Assembly (NCBI GenBank): GCA_002367235.1
Contig: DFBC01000041.1
Span: 38,251 to 72,972 of the forward strand
Reading direction: 5' to 3'
Length of the DNA: 34,722 bases
Source of the DNA: Cellvibrionales bacterium UBA3090
Lineage (GTDB): Bacteria; Pseudomonadota; Gammaproteobacteria; Pseudomonadales; Porticoccaceae
The position numbers and the translations under genes were made by a program. Below the pieces are notes generated by a model, which searched no databases, was not told where the DNA came from, and saw only the letters and a list, made by a program, of their open reading frames with translations. This document shows positions 8,238-17,119 of the stretch, in pieces. Each line of letters opens with the position of its first letter. The first letter of the stretch is position 1.

Positions 8238-9587
8238 ATGAGCAATAAGTTTCTCGACAGATCGAATTATATTCGTGTCCCTGCATCGGGTTTAAAGCTG
8301 GGTATGTTTGTTGCCGAGCTGGATAGGCCCTGGTTGGAAACGCCATTCCTTATGCAGGGGTTTACCATCCGCTCTCTTTCAGAAATTCGCAAGCTTAAAG
8401 AATATTGCGACTATGTGTTTGTCGATAAAGAAGGGCGTCTTTGGGGCGACAAAAGAGACCCCTTTAGGACCGGCTTTGGTATGCCTAAGAGAAATGCGGA
8501 TGGCTCGGGTGATAGCGGATTACAGAAAAGAGCGCGAAGTGCGGACAAGCAAGAGTCGGCAATTGAGGCTATGTACACCCGGTCAGAGCATAAGATACGG
8601 ACAAGTACGGAGGAGGAGCATCCAGCTGCACGGGCGGCATATAAGGCCGCTCATCATACTGTTTCTGGCATCCTTGAGGATGCGAGGCTGGGTAATGCGT
8701 TGGATACGCAAGCCGCTAAGGACGTTGTCAGTAGTTGTGTCGACAGCCTGTTACGCAACCCCAGTGCATTAATGTGGATGGCAAAGATCAAGCATGTTGA
8801 CGAATACACCATGGAGCACTGTCTCAACGTGTGTATTCTGGCGATAGCATTTGGCCGGCACCTGCGCCTCGACGAAGAGGAACTGGTAAAGCTGGGTACT
8901 GGGGGAATGCTTCACGATGTGGGAAAAATGCAGATCCCATCAGAAATAATCAATAAACCAGCCAAACTCTCCGAAGAAGAATTTGCCGAGATGAGAAGGC
9001 ACCCAGAGATTGGGCGAAGCCTGCTGATGAAATCACAGGGTTCCATGGGTTACGCAGTGGATGTGGCGTTAAATCATCATGAGCAAATGGATGGCAAGGG
9101 TTACCCGAGAGGGTTGTTTGCCAAAGAGCTGTCTCAGTATTCTCGAATTATTGCCATTGTCGACGCCTTTGACGCGATGACCAGTGACCGTTGTTACGAT
9201 GCAGCCCGCTCAACCTTGGATGCGCTTAAGGAGATATATCGCCATCGCGGCAAGCAATTTGATGAAGAGCTGGCTCTGGAGTTTATCCAGCTAATGGGGC
9301 CTTATCCTCCGGGAACAATTGTTGAGTTGAATAATGGCGCGGTTGGCATCGTCTTGTCTTCACAGGAAAAGAAACGGCATTTGCCGCGAGTGAGATTGGT
9401 TCTTGATGAGAACAAGCAATCAATGGAGGAGCAAGTTGTAGATCTAATTGATGTGCAGCGAGGTTCATTACCTCGAGATTGGTTGATCAGAAAGGTTTTA
9501 AAAGACGGTGATCATGGTATTTATCTCGAGGAGTACCCGGTAAGACGTGCTGTGGCAGCCATGGTTCCGGTTGACGATGCAGAATAG
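8238..9587 (+). CDS. DUF3391 and HD-GYP domain protein (predicted c-di-GMP phosphodiesterase)
   Basis: A 449-residue cytoplasmic protein. The N terminus (about 1-75) matches the DUF3391 type that precedes many HD-GYP domains; 76-130 is a low-complexity linker; the HD-GYP domain spans about 135-350. Motif residues are intact: H194, the HD dyad H226-D227 in LHDVGK, H255, HH at 280-281, GYP at 288-290 and D309. HD-GYP enzymes hydrolyse cyclic-di-GMP to GMP using a di- or tri-metal centre. A C-terminal beta-rich extension (about 355-449) resembles the tail found in this subfamily. AAGGACG precedes the ATG. It is followed by a paralogue in the same direction. Confidence 0.93.
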   Translation: MSNKFLDRSNYIRVPASGLKLGMFVAELDRPWLETPFLMQGFTIRSLSEIRKLKEYCDYVFVDKEGRLWGDKRDPFRTGFGMPKRNADGSGDSGLQKRARSADKQESAIEAMYTRSEHKIRTSTEEEHPAARAAYKAAHHTVSGILEDARLGNALDTQAAKDVVSSCVDSLLRNPSALMWMAKIKHVDEYTMEHCLNVCILAIAFGRHLRLDEEELVKLGTGGMLHDVGKMQIPSEIINKPAKLSEEEFAEMRRHPEIGRSLLMKSQGSMGYAVDVALNHHEQMDGKGYPRGLFAKELSQYSRIIAIVDAFDAMTSDRCYDAARSTLDALKEIYRHRGKQFDEELALEFIQLMGPYPPGTIVELNNGAVGIVLSSQEKKRHLPRVRLVLDENKQSMEEQVVDLIDVQRGSLPRDWLIRKVLKDGDHGIYLEEYPVRRAVAAMVPVDDAE

Positions 9588-9692
9588 CTGGGCAACATTA
9601 GATTTGATTCATTGCCCCGCATTTAATTGTTATAAAGCCTGAGATAGCATAATTTTTACCGTGAAAAACCTGTACACAAGGAGTTGCGGCTG

Positions 9693-11054
9693 ATGGACAA
9701 TAAATTTCTCGACAAGTCTGGCTACGTTCGCGTGCCTGTCTCTGAGGTAAAAATTGGAATGTTTGTGGCCGAGTTGGATCGCTCTTGGCTGGGCACGCCG
9801 TTTCTAACACAGGGTTTTGTCGTTTCAGGGTTATCGGAAATAAAGAAATTACGAGAGTTATGTAACCATGTTTATGTGGAAAAACAGGGTCGTTTGTGGG
9901 CGGGGAAAAAGGATCCATTTTCCAAAGATGCAGAACGTCTGAATACCGCTACACCCTTTAAATCGCAGAGTCTTGAAACAGGAATCTTTTCACAGAAGGG
10001 TAATCAAAAACAATCGTTGGCGTTAACCATTGGTGAGCGCAAGGCTCATGAGCCGACGTCGACTATTGTTGAAGAGCACAAGTTTGCCCGTAAAATTTAC
10101 TCCGATGCCCGAAAAATGATGGCACGCCTGCTGAAGCAGGCGCGTTTGGATAATCAAATTGATGTCCAGTTAGCCCAAAAACTCGTGGCGGGTTTTGTTC
10201 ATAGCATATTGAGAAACCCGGATGCGCTGTTGTGGATGACCAAAGTCAAAGAGCCTAAGCAATACCTTTTGGAGCACTGCCTGCACGTTTCAATTCATGC
10301 GATTAATTTTGGCCGGGTGTTGCGCCTGGAAGAAAAGGACATGATGCGCGTGGGATTACAGGGGCTATTGTCTGACTTGGGTATGATTAGGGTTCCTCTT
10401 GAGATTTTGTATAAGCAGGGAGCTCTGACGGACGAAGAAAGTGAGTTGATGCAAAAACACCCGATGCTGGGACGTGATTTGTTGATGAATAGCAAGGATG
10501 GTGGCAGATATGCTTCAGATTCGGTAATCAACCACCACGAACGCTTTGATAGTAAAGGTTACCCTAGAGGATTGGCGGCCAATACCCTGCCTCAAACTTC
10601 AAGAATCATCAGTATTATCGATGCCTATGACGCCATGGTTAGCCCAAGAGTTTATGCGGAAGGGAAGACGCCGTTACAAGCTTTGCAGCAAATTTATCGC
10701 AACCGCGGCAAGCAATTCGATGAAGATTTTGCACTCGAATTTATTCATGCCATTGGCCCTTATCCACCGGGCTCCATTGTCGAGCTCAAAAATGGTTGTG
10801 TCGGTATTGTGTTGAAGAGCGATCCTAAATATCGACAGCTTCCCCAGTTGAGCGTTGTTCTGGATAGTGAGAAAAACCCCCAACAAGCAAAGATAGTCGA
10901 TCTGTTAGCCCTTGATAAAGCGGGCGAGTCAAAAGAGTATTTGATTCAAAAGGTATTGAAGAACGGTGACTTTGGTATTGATCTTAAGGATTTTACAGTT
11001 ACAACATTGTTTTCTTCTGTAGAGGGCACCTCTGAGCTAAACGATATTGCGTAA
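9693..11054 (+). CDS. HD-GYP paralogue with degenerate HD dyad
   Basis: A 453-residue paralogue of the preceding gene, alike along its whole length (FLD-SGYVRVP start, DUF3391 region, HD-GYP region and the same C-terminal extension). The catalytic LHDVGK is replaced by LSDLGM, so the HD histidine is Ser227 and the following lysine is also lost. H256, HH at 281-282 and the GYP motif survive. Without the HD histidine the metal centre is probably impaired; the protein may bind c-di-GMP or its neighbour without hydrolysing it. I start at ATG 9693 because AAGGAG at 9678-9683 is nine bases before it; a TTG at 9684 is too close. It ends 15 bases before the convergent greB. Confidence 0.92.
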   Translation: MDNKFLDKSGYVRVPVSEVKIGMFVAELDRSWLGTPFLTQGFVVSGLSEIKKLRELCNHVYVEKQGRLWAGKKDPFSKDAERLNTATPFKSQSLETGIFSQKGNQKQSLALTIGERKAHEPTSTIVEEHKFARKIYSDARKMMARLLKQARLDNQIDVQLAQKLVAGFVHSILRNPDALLWMTKVKEPKQYLLEHCLHVSIHAINFGRVLRLEEKDMMRVGLQGLLSDLGMIRVPLEILYKQGALTDEESELMQKHPMLGRDLLMNSKDGGRYASDSVINHHERFDSKGYPRGLAANTLPQTSRIISIIDAYDAMVSPRVYAEGKTPLQALQQIYRNRGKQFDEDFALEFIHAIGPYPPGSIVELKNGCVGIVLKSDPKYRQLPQLSVVLDSEKNPQQAKIVDLLALDKAGESKEYLIQKVLKNGDFGIDLKDFTVTTLFSSVEGTSELNDIA

Positions 11055-11069
11055 TGGCTAACTCGTTGT

Positions 11070-11564
11070 CTATTTTATGGGTGAGTAGTAAATGTTTGTG
11101 ATGGTGAAAATCTGGTTGTTGACCTTGATTTCATCATCCATGGCTTTACCAAGAAGACTTTTTGCCATGGGTGAATCCACGCTGATTTTATTACCGTTTG
11201 GGTCGATCTCGTCAGCGCCAACAATTCGATAGCGTTTCTCGTTACCCTCATCATCTTCAATGGTGACCCAGGCACCAAAAAAAACCTTATCTTTGTCGTT
11301 GGGAATCCGGTCTACAATAGTGACTTCATCCAGTCGTTTGCTGAGATATCGGACCCTGCGGTCAATTTCCCGAAGTCGTTTTTTACCGTAAATGTAATCA
11401 CCATTTTCTGATCGGTCGCCATTTTTGGCCGCCTCATGTACGGCGGCGGTCACAGCTGGCCGCTCTATTTTCCACAGCTGTTTTAGCTCTTGTTCCAGCG
11501 CTTTAGCTCCCTCGGGAGTAATGTAGGGGGCGCTTTTTGGTGTCGGTGGCCGGTATCTTCCCAT
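11070..11564 (-). CDS. greB: transcription elongation factor GreB
   Basis: A 164-residue protein of the GreA/GreB family. Residues 1-80 form the long coiled coil that enters the RNA polymerase secondary channel, with the conserved tip GDRSENGDYIYGKKRLREID, and residues 85-160 form the FKBP-like C-terminal domain. The N terminus MGRYRPP and the basic tip follow GreB rather than GreA. It stimulates RNA cleavage by backtracked polymerase. It is the last gene of the minus-strand run: its ATG is three bases after the stop of the S9 peptidase, so they are almost certainly cotranscribed. Confidence 0.95.
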   Translation of the reverse strand: MGRYRPPTPKSAPYITPEGAKALEQELKQLWKIERPAVTAAVHEAAKNGDRSENGDYIYGKKRLREIDRRVRYLSKRLDEVTIVDRIPNDKDKVFFGAWVTIEDDEGNEKRYRIVGADEIDPNGNKISVDSPMAKSLLGKAMDDEIKVNNQIFTITNIYYSPIK

Positions 11565-11567
11565 GGC

Positions 11568-13514
11568 TTATGAATCTGTTTTGAGATTGTCGATATGGAT
11601 CTCTGGCAAATTACCATGAGGCTGAAAATGAAAAATCTGTCCGTAGAAATATAGCTCTGCTTCGAGAGAGATTTTTATCGTTTCGGCTTTGCGAAAGCCA
11701 TGACCTTCACCGGAAAATGGCAGATAGGCTACGGGTAGGTGCTTGTCTCGAAGTGCAGTGGTCATGCTTAGGGCTTGCTCGGGGGGCACAACTTTGTCTT
11801 CCAGCCCCTGAAAAAAAATGACCGGGCAATGTAATTGATCAATATGATGAATCGGTGATCTTTCAATATAAACCGATTTTTCTTCAGGGTAGGGGCCGAT
11901 AAGTTTATCCAGATATCGAGATTCGAACTTATGTGTATCCCGAGCCAATGTTTCCAGGTCTCCTATGCCGTAGAGGCAGGCCCCGGCCTTGAATAATTGA
12001 TGGAAACAGAGCGCGGCTAAAACAGTATACCCGCCGGCACTACTGCCACGAATAGCAATTTTATTTGGGTCGACCAACTGTTGTTCAATGAGGTATTGCG
12101 CTCCGGCAACGACATCCGCTACATCGGCAATACCCCATTGCCGATGTAATTGTTCTCTGTACTGTCGCCCGTAGCCAGTACTGCCCCGGTAATTGACATC
12201 CAATACGGCAAAGCCGCGGCTGGTCCAGTATTGAATTTTGAGGTTCATGGCGGTGGATGTAGCCCCGGTAGGACCGCCATGGCAAATGACAATCAAGGGC
12301 GGGAGCGATCCCTCACAACCACGATAGTCAGGGTTGGTGGGTTGATAGTAAAAAGCATGGGCGGTTGCGCTATCGGTTGTATTGAAGCTAATGGGGGTCG
12401 GTTTGGCGATATAGCTTGATGATGTGGCCAGAGGGTCGCCCTGTCGAACGGTATTCAGGGTATGACTTTCAGTATCCAGCCTCACCAGTTCGGCACTCTG
12501 AGTGGGTGAGGCACCGATAAACCAGCTGTATTTCCCGTCGCAATAGATATCCGATATATGACTAAACGGCGTTTCAATGACCTCCAGGCAGGGATTGTCC
12601 GGTTCTAGGGTTGCGAGCTGCCACTTTCCCTCACAGGAATAACAGCAAACTATTGTGCCATCAGCAGTAAATCCATAAGTTGACATGCCGAGAACCCAGA
12701 GGGGTGTGGCAAATTCTGCATTCATGGGTTGTATGGGCGTGATGCCGGACTCAGGGTGCCACTGATAGATATTCCACCAGTTATCTCTATCGGAAACGAA
12801 GTACAACTGATTGTCCGGTGACCACTGGGGTTGAAAAATAGCCTCGCGACCATTGCCTGCAACGGCAACCGGCTCACTCAGTTGCCCTGTTTGATCAATG
12901 GGCGATAGCCACAATGTGGTATTGTCCCAAGGCATATCGGGGTGGTTCCAGCTAATCCAGCAGAGTTGCTCCCCGGTATTATTCAGGCGAGGGTAGGCAT
13001 AAAAATCTTCACCCTGGCAAAGCACCTCGATCGACATCGAGCCGTCTAATGGGATAGCTACGATTGTGTTTTCTGGTTCCGTTTGACCGCTGTGATGCTC
13101 TGCCACGCTAATTAATCGTCGGCGAGAATGGTCGTAACAAAAGTCTGCAAAGCGGTAGCCACCGTCTGGTGTAATGGGTACGGGGAATGCATTGCTGTCT
13201 TGAAGGTCGAGTCGGTACACCCTTTGATCGTCATAGAGGCAGAAATAGAGCATGTCCTCGACCACGATGTAGGGTCTGCCACCATATTCGTGGACTTTAC
13301 TTCTTGTATTTAATGGCGCGGGCAGCACATCTTTGGTGATGCCCTTGGAATTTTTTTGTACCACCACTGAGCGGCCGTTTTCCCAGGGGCGGGATTCTAG
13401 CCAATACAGGTTTTCTCCGTCACGAGAGGGGTGTGAAAATGAAGGCGCGGATGAGGCCAGTAGATCTGGGTCAATGGGGGAGCCCCAGCTGCCATAGGCT
13501 GCAATAGTCGACAT
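11568..13514 (-). CDS. S9 family serine peptidase (prolyl oligopeptidase type)
   Basis: A 648-residue protein: an N-terminal beta-propeller-like region (about 30-370) with repeated strand segments, then an alpha/beta-hydrolase domain (about 380-640). The catalytic triad is visible as S492 in RGSSAGG, D573 in GLEDKVVP and H605 in GEGHGF; HGGPTG (about 412-417) supplies the oxyanion region and NYRGSTGYGR is typical of S9C-like acyl-aminoacyl or dipeptidyl peptidases. No signal peptide is present, so it should be cytoplasmic and clear short peptides. It is packed between yciH (three-base gap) and greB (three-base gap). Confidence 0.93.
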   Translation of the reverse strand: MSTIAAYGSWGSPIDPDLLASSAPSFSHPSRDGENLYWLESRPWENGRSVVVQKNSKGITKDVLPAPLNTRSKVHEYGGRPYIVVEDMLYFCLYDDQRVYRLDLQDSNAFPVPITPDGGYRFADFCYDHSRRRLISVAEHHSGQTEPENTIVAIPLDGSMSIEVLCQGEDFYAYPRLNNTGEQLCWISWNHPDMPWDNTTLWLSPIDQTGQLSEPVAVAGNGREAIFQPQWSPDNQLYFVSDRDNWWNIYQWHPESGITPIQPMNAEFATPLWVLGMSTYGFTADGTIVCCYSCEGKWQLATLEPDNPCLEVIETPFSHISDIYCDGKYSWFIGASPTQSAELVRLDTESHTLNTVRQGDPLATSSSYIAKPTPISFNTTDSATAHAFYYQPTNPDYRGCEGSLPPLIVICHGGPTGATSTAMNLKIQYWTSRGFAVLDVNYRGSTGYGRQYREQLHRQWGIADVADVVAGAQYLIEQQLVDPNKIAIRGSSAGGYTVLAALCFHQLFKAGACLYGIGDLETLARDTHKFESRYLDKLIGPYPEEKSVYIERSPIHHIDQLHCPVIFFQGLEDKVVPPEQALSMTTALRDKHLPVAYLPFSGEGHGFRKAETIKISLEAELYFYGQIFHFQPHGNLPEIHIDNLKTDS

Positions 13515-13517
13515 TGG

Positions 13518-13841
13518 TTAGCCCCCCGCCAACTTGACAGTATGACCTTGCTGTTCGAGTGCCAATTGAAGTTTTTCGCGGTGATCGCCCTGAATTTCTA
13601 TCACACCATTTTTCACTGAGCCACCGGTACCACACAGCTGCTTGAGATTTTTGGCTAATTGTTTGAGCTCTTTGTCTGGTAAATCTAGGCCGTTGATGGT
13701 GGTGACGCCTTTACCTTTCCGGCCACTGACTTCTCTGCGGATACGAACAATGCCATCGCCTTTAGATTGCTTTTGGGACTCTTCGGTTGGTTTGATGCGG
13801 CCAGTTTCCGTTGAATAAACCAGTCGGGTTTCTTTACTCAT
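13518..13841 (-). CDS. yciH: SUI1/eIF1-like translation factor YciH
   Basis: A 107-residue protein. Residues 1-30 are a charged tail; about 35-105 form the SUI1 fold with VRIRREVSGRKGKGVTTINGL and the LKQLCGTGGSVKNGVIEIQGDH core. It resembles eIF1 and can affect start-site fidelity in bacteria, though its physiological role is not firmly known. Length is normal. It is 33 bases after the quinone oxidoreductase and three bases before the S9 peptidase, in one apparent operon. Confidence 0.93.
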   Translation of the reverse strand: MSKETRLVYSTETGRIKPTEESQKQSKGDGIVRIRREVSGRKGKGVTTINGLDLPDKELKQLAKNLKQLCGTGGSVKNGVIEIQGDHREKLQLALEQQGHTVKLAGG

Positions 13842-13874
13842 GAGGCAGAAAAATTCCTTGATTTAGCGTTGTAG

Positions 13875-14870
13875 TCATAGGGTCAATACAATTTTGCCAA
13901 TATGTTTATTGCTCTCCATTAGTCTATGAGCTTTGTCGGCGTCTTCCAATGGAAATGTGGTGTGGATGATGGGTGCGATGGTGCCCTTTTCCAAGAGTGG
14001 CCAGACCTGGCTCAATAATGCCTTGGCGATAGAGGCTTTTTTCTCAGCTGGCCTGCTGCGGAGAGTGGAACCAGTCAATACGAGTTGCTTTAACATGACT
14101 GGCATCATATCTATTTCTGTTTTTGAACCACGGAGAAATGCGATAGAGATGATTCGCCCTCCGAACGCCGCAGAGCGAATGTTTTTTTGTAGATAATCCC
14201 CCCCCACCATGTCCAGTATCACATCAACACCGTGGCCGGCAGTTTGTTGTTTAATGACGGCTACAAAGTCCTGTTCTTGATAATTGATGGCGACATCAGC
14301 ACCTATTTTTAAACATTGGCGACACTTGGCCTCATTATTTGCTGTGGTAAAAACACGATGGCCCCAAGCTTTAGCTAATTGAATGGCTGTGGTTCCTATA
14401 CCACTGGTGCCGCCATGAACCAAAAGTGTTTCTCCTGATTGCATGGCGGCTCGTTGAAAAATAGTTTGCCACACCGTAAAAAAAGTCTCTGGGAGCGCGG
14501 CCGCTTGTATCAAAGTTAATGGCTGGGGAATTGGCAGGCATAAACGTGGATCAGCCACCGCGTATTCACTGTAGCCTCCCCCTGCCAGAAGTGCACAGAC
14601 TTGCTGCCCCGTTTGCCACAATCTTTGATCTTCCCCCACAGCAACAATTTCTCCAGCGACCTCGAGTCCCAAAATGTCTGAGGCCCCTGCAGGGGGTGGA
14701 TACAGCCCTTCGCGTTGAAAAATATCAGGGCGGTTGATTCCGGCGGCAGCGACTTTAATCAACACGTCATGTTTGCCCGGTTGGGGTACCGGCCGTTTTG
14801 CAACAACGAGAGTTTTTGATGGCGCTGATCCGGCTATCTCAATACAGCGCATGTGGGTTGGTAGCGACAT
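13875..14870 (-). CDS. NAD(P)H:quinone oxidoreductase, zeta-crystallin/PIG3 type
   Basis: A 331-residue member of the medium-chain dehydrogenase/reductase superfamily without catalytic zinc ligands. The N-terminal GroES-like domain has AAAGINRPDIFQREGLYPPP and ILGLEVAGEIVAVG (about 41-80), as in the PIG3 quinone reductases. The nucleotide-binding fold begins at VHGGTSGIGTTAIQLAK (about 142-158), and VDVILDMVGGDYLQ is the next conserved strand. It probably reduces quinones or similar enals with NADPH. The ATG lies three bases after the stop of the amino-acid permease, so the two are linked in one transcript. Confidence 0.93.
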   Translation of the reverse strand: MSLPTHMRCIEIAGSAPSKTLVVAKRPVPQPGKHDVLIKVAAAGINRPDIFQREGLYPPPAGASDILGLEVAGEIVAVGEDQRLWQTGQQVCALLAGGGYSEYAVADPRLCLPIPQPLTLIQAAALPETFFTVWQTIFQRAAMQSGETLLVHGGTSGIGTTAIQLAKAWGHRVFTTANNEAKCRQCLKIGADVAINYQEQDFVAVIKQQTAGHGVDVILDMVGGDYLQKNIRSAAFGGRIISIAFLRGSKTEIDMMPVMLKQLVLTGSTLRSRPAEKKASIAKALLSQVWPLLEKGTIAPIIHTTFPLEDADKAHRLMESNKHIGKIVLTL

Positions 14871-14872
14871 GG

Positions 14873-16081
14873 TTATATGTGGTTCCTGAGCTGAAGTCCA
14901 AGAAAGCTTATACAGAGTATTGCACCTATAGCCGGTGCGAGCAGCCCAGTGATACCCCAGTCTCTTTCGCGGCAGTTCAATACCAGTAGAGATAGGTTGA
15001 CTAGAGTGAAGACTATGAGAATGAGTGAGCTGGTAGCCTTTGCCAGTGTGGCTATGGGCAACCAGAGAGCAAAGATAACGACCAGGGAGCCGGTAAGCAA
15101 GGTGGCCTTCATCGGCGTTCTGGTTTTAGGGTTAACCGAAGCCAGAAAACGGGGTGCTATTTGATGATTTGCCATACCGTAGAGTACTCGCGAAACCATA
15201 ATAATCTGAATTAGTGCGCCATTAGTGATGGCGATTATGCTGATCAGGGCCATGATTTCTACGGGAACAGTGCTATTGCGCTCAAGTAGTAATGCCAGCG
15301 GTGCTTCAGAATTGCTTAATTCTTCTAATGGTAGTGTCACCACTGCAGCTATTGCTATAGCAGCGTAAAGCAGCCCTGTAGTCACTAGCGAAATGACGAT
15401 ACCCACGGGTAAATTACGTTCTGGGTTTTTGACCTCTTCTGCCATGTTGACCATATCCTCAAAGCCAATAAACGCAAAAAATGCGAGGAAGGCTCCGCTG
15501 GCAACCAAGGCGAGATGATGTTGATCAAAGGTGGGGATAAACGCCTCCCAGGGGATTTTCTGAATAATTATTTCATCACTACTGACTATGAGTACCAACA
15601 GTAACCCCCCAATTTCCAGCAAGGTGGTTAACACGGCCATCGTGATAGATTGCTTGACGCCCCAGCAGGCAGCGGCTGTTAGTGTCGCAACCAGAAGGAT
15701 AATGAGTGACCATGGGGGGAGGTCTGAAAAAAAGTCAAAATAGCCAGTGAATCCCCTGGCAATGGTGGCGGCAGATACGACGCCGCTTAACGAGATTGCA
15801 TAGCCAGTCAGTGCCGACAGTCGCCTAGATTTAAGGCCTTCAATAACGTACATCGCCTCGCCAGCACTCTTGGGAAAGCGGCTTGCCATCTTTGCATAGG
15901 AGTAGGCGCTAAAGCTGACAATAATTACCGATAAAAGAAAAGCAGCTGGAGTATACATACCACTTTCGCCAGCCACCTTTCCCAGTAAGACATAAATACC
16001 GGCACCGACTATAGTGCCAATCCCATAGAAACTAATTTCAGTGAGAGATAATGACCGGAGTAGCTGACGTTTTTCCTGCAT
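14873..16081 (-). CDS. APC superfamily amino-acid permease
   Basis: A predicted 12-helix membrane transporter of about 402 residues. The first helix has the family signature FYGIGTIVGAGIYVLLGKVAG; further conserved parts include SGAFLAFFAFIGFEDMVNMAEEVKNPERNLP, the typical APC segment around helix 6. The reading frame extends to an ATG at 16138 (19 more residues), but the downstream ATG at 16081 places the start where relatives begin; neither has a clear ribosome site. It should import amino acids or related compounds; specificity cannot be read. It is the first gene of the minus-strand run ending in greB and is divergent from the K+ channel gene. Confidence 0.9.
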   Translation of the reverse strand: MQEKRQLLRSLSLTEISFYGIGTIVGAGIYVLLGKVAGESGMYTPAAFLLSVIIVSFSAYSYAKMASRFPKSAGEAMYVIEGLKSRRLSALTGYAISLSGVVSAATIARGFTGYFDFFSDLPPWSLIILLVATLTAAACWGVKQSITMAVLTTLLEIGGLLLVLIVSSDEIIIQKIPWEAFIPTFDQHHLALVASGAFLAFFAFIGFEDMVNMAEEVKNPERNLPVGIVISLVTTGLLYAAIAIAAVVTLPLEELSNSEAPLALLLERNSTVPVEIMALISIIAITNGALIQIIMVSRVLYGMANHQIAPRFLASVNPKTRTPMKATLLTGSLVVIFALWLPIATLAKATSSLILIVFTLVNLSLLVLNCRERDWGITGLLAPAIGAILCISFLGLQLRNHI

Positions 16082-16249
16082 GGTGTGAGTATATAGCCTG
16101 ATTAATTTTTCAGGTAATTCCAGGCGAAATCCACACATAAAAAAATAATTACCGATGGGCTGATGCCGATCAAAACAAAAGAACTCGTAAATTTGTAAAC
16201 CCGGTTAGATGTGGAGTACGGAACATATGCCTATAATGGGTTTGACCAA

Positions 16250-17116
16250 ATGGGGTTGAATGACCAAATGATGAACAAACAACAATTACGACAAGAGTTA
16301 TATCGAATTATTTTCGGAACAGATACGAAAGCCGGTCAGCGTTTCGATATGTTTTTAATCTACGCCATTTTGATTAGTGTTTTGGCGGTTATTTTGAATA
16401 CTGTTGATTCTTTGAATCATGAGTTCTCAAGCGTTTTCTTTCTTATAGAGTGGCTTTTTACCGGACTGTTTACCCTAGAGTATCTGGTGAGAATTTTTTG
16501 TTCACCCAATAGACGAAAATATTTGTTCAGTTTTTATGGTTTCGTGGATTTGGTTTCCATCATCCCATCCTACTTGGGGTTGATCGTGATAGGTGCTCAA
16601 TACCTGCTCATTATTCGCCTGGTTCGGGTCTTGCGTATTTTTCGTGTATTGAAGCTGGTTCGTTATTTATCTGAAGCCGATGTATTGATGCGCTCAATTG
16701 TCCAGGCACGGCGTAAAGTGTTTGTGTTCTTCTCTATTGTCCTGATTTTGAGTACGTTGTTTGGTTGCCTGATGTATGTCGTGGAAGGCCCGGGGAATGG
16801 TTTTAGTAGTATTCCAAAAAGTATCTATTGGACCATCGTGACGATAACGACAGTTGGTTATGGCGACATCACTCCGCACACGATCCTGGGTCAGCTGATA
16901 TCGACTCTGGCGATGCTGACCGGCTACTCCATTATTGCTATTCCCACCGGGATTATTACCGCAGAACTCGCCAATGAAATGCAGCGGGAAAAATCAGTCT
17001 ATCCATGCCCCAATTGTGTCAAGGCCGGGCACGATATGGATGCCGTTCACTGCAAATGGTGTGGTGCGGGTTTAGGTGACATGAAAGAAAGACAGTCAAT
17101 AGAGTCGGGATCCTAA
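16250..17116 (+). CDS. voltage-gated potassium channel with C-terminal zinc ribbon
   Basis: A six-helix channel subunit. S1-S3 are followed by an S4 with regularly spaced positive residues (counting from the upstream GTG 16211: R136, R139, R142, R145, K148, R151), then S5, a pore loop with the potassium selectivity filter TTVGYGD (213-219) and S6. The C-terminal tail adds a CxxC-x11-CxxC zinc ribbon (C266, C269, C281, C284), which most bacterial Kv channels lack. It should assemble as a membrane tetramer. The start is uncertain between GTG 16211 and ATGs at 16250 and 16268. The stop is three bases before the cardiolipin synthase start. Confidence 0.9.
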   Translation: MGLNDQMMNKQQLRQELYRIIFGTDTKAGQRFDMFLIYAILISVLAVILNTVDSLNHEFSSVFFLIEWLFTGLFTLEYLVRIFCSPNRRKYLFSFYGFVDLVSIIPSYLGLIVIGAQYLLIIRLVRVLRIFRVLKLVRYLSEADVLMRSIVQARRKVFVFFSIVLILSTLFGCLMYVVEGPGNGFSSIPKSIYWTIVTITTVGYGDITPHTILGQLISTLAMLTGYSIIAIPTGIITAELANEMQREKSVYPCPNCVKAGHDMDAVHCKWCGAGLGDMKERQSIESGS

Positions 17117-17119
17117 ATC

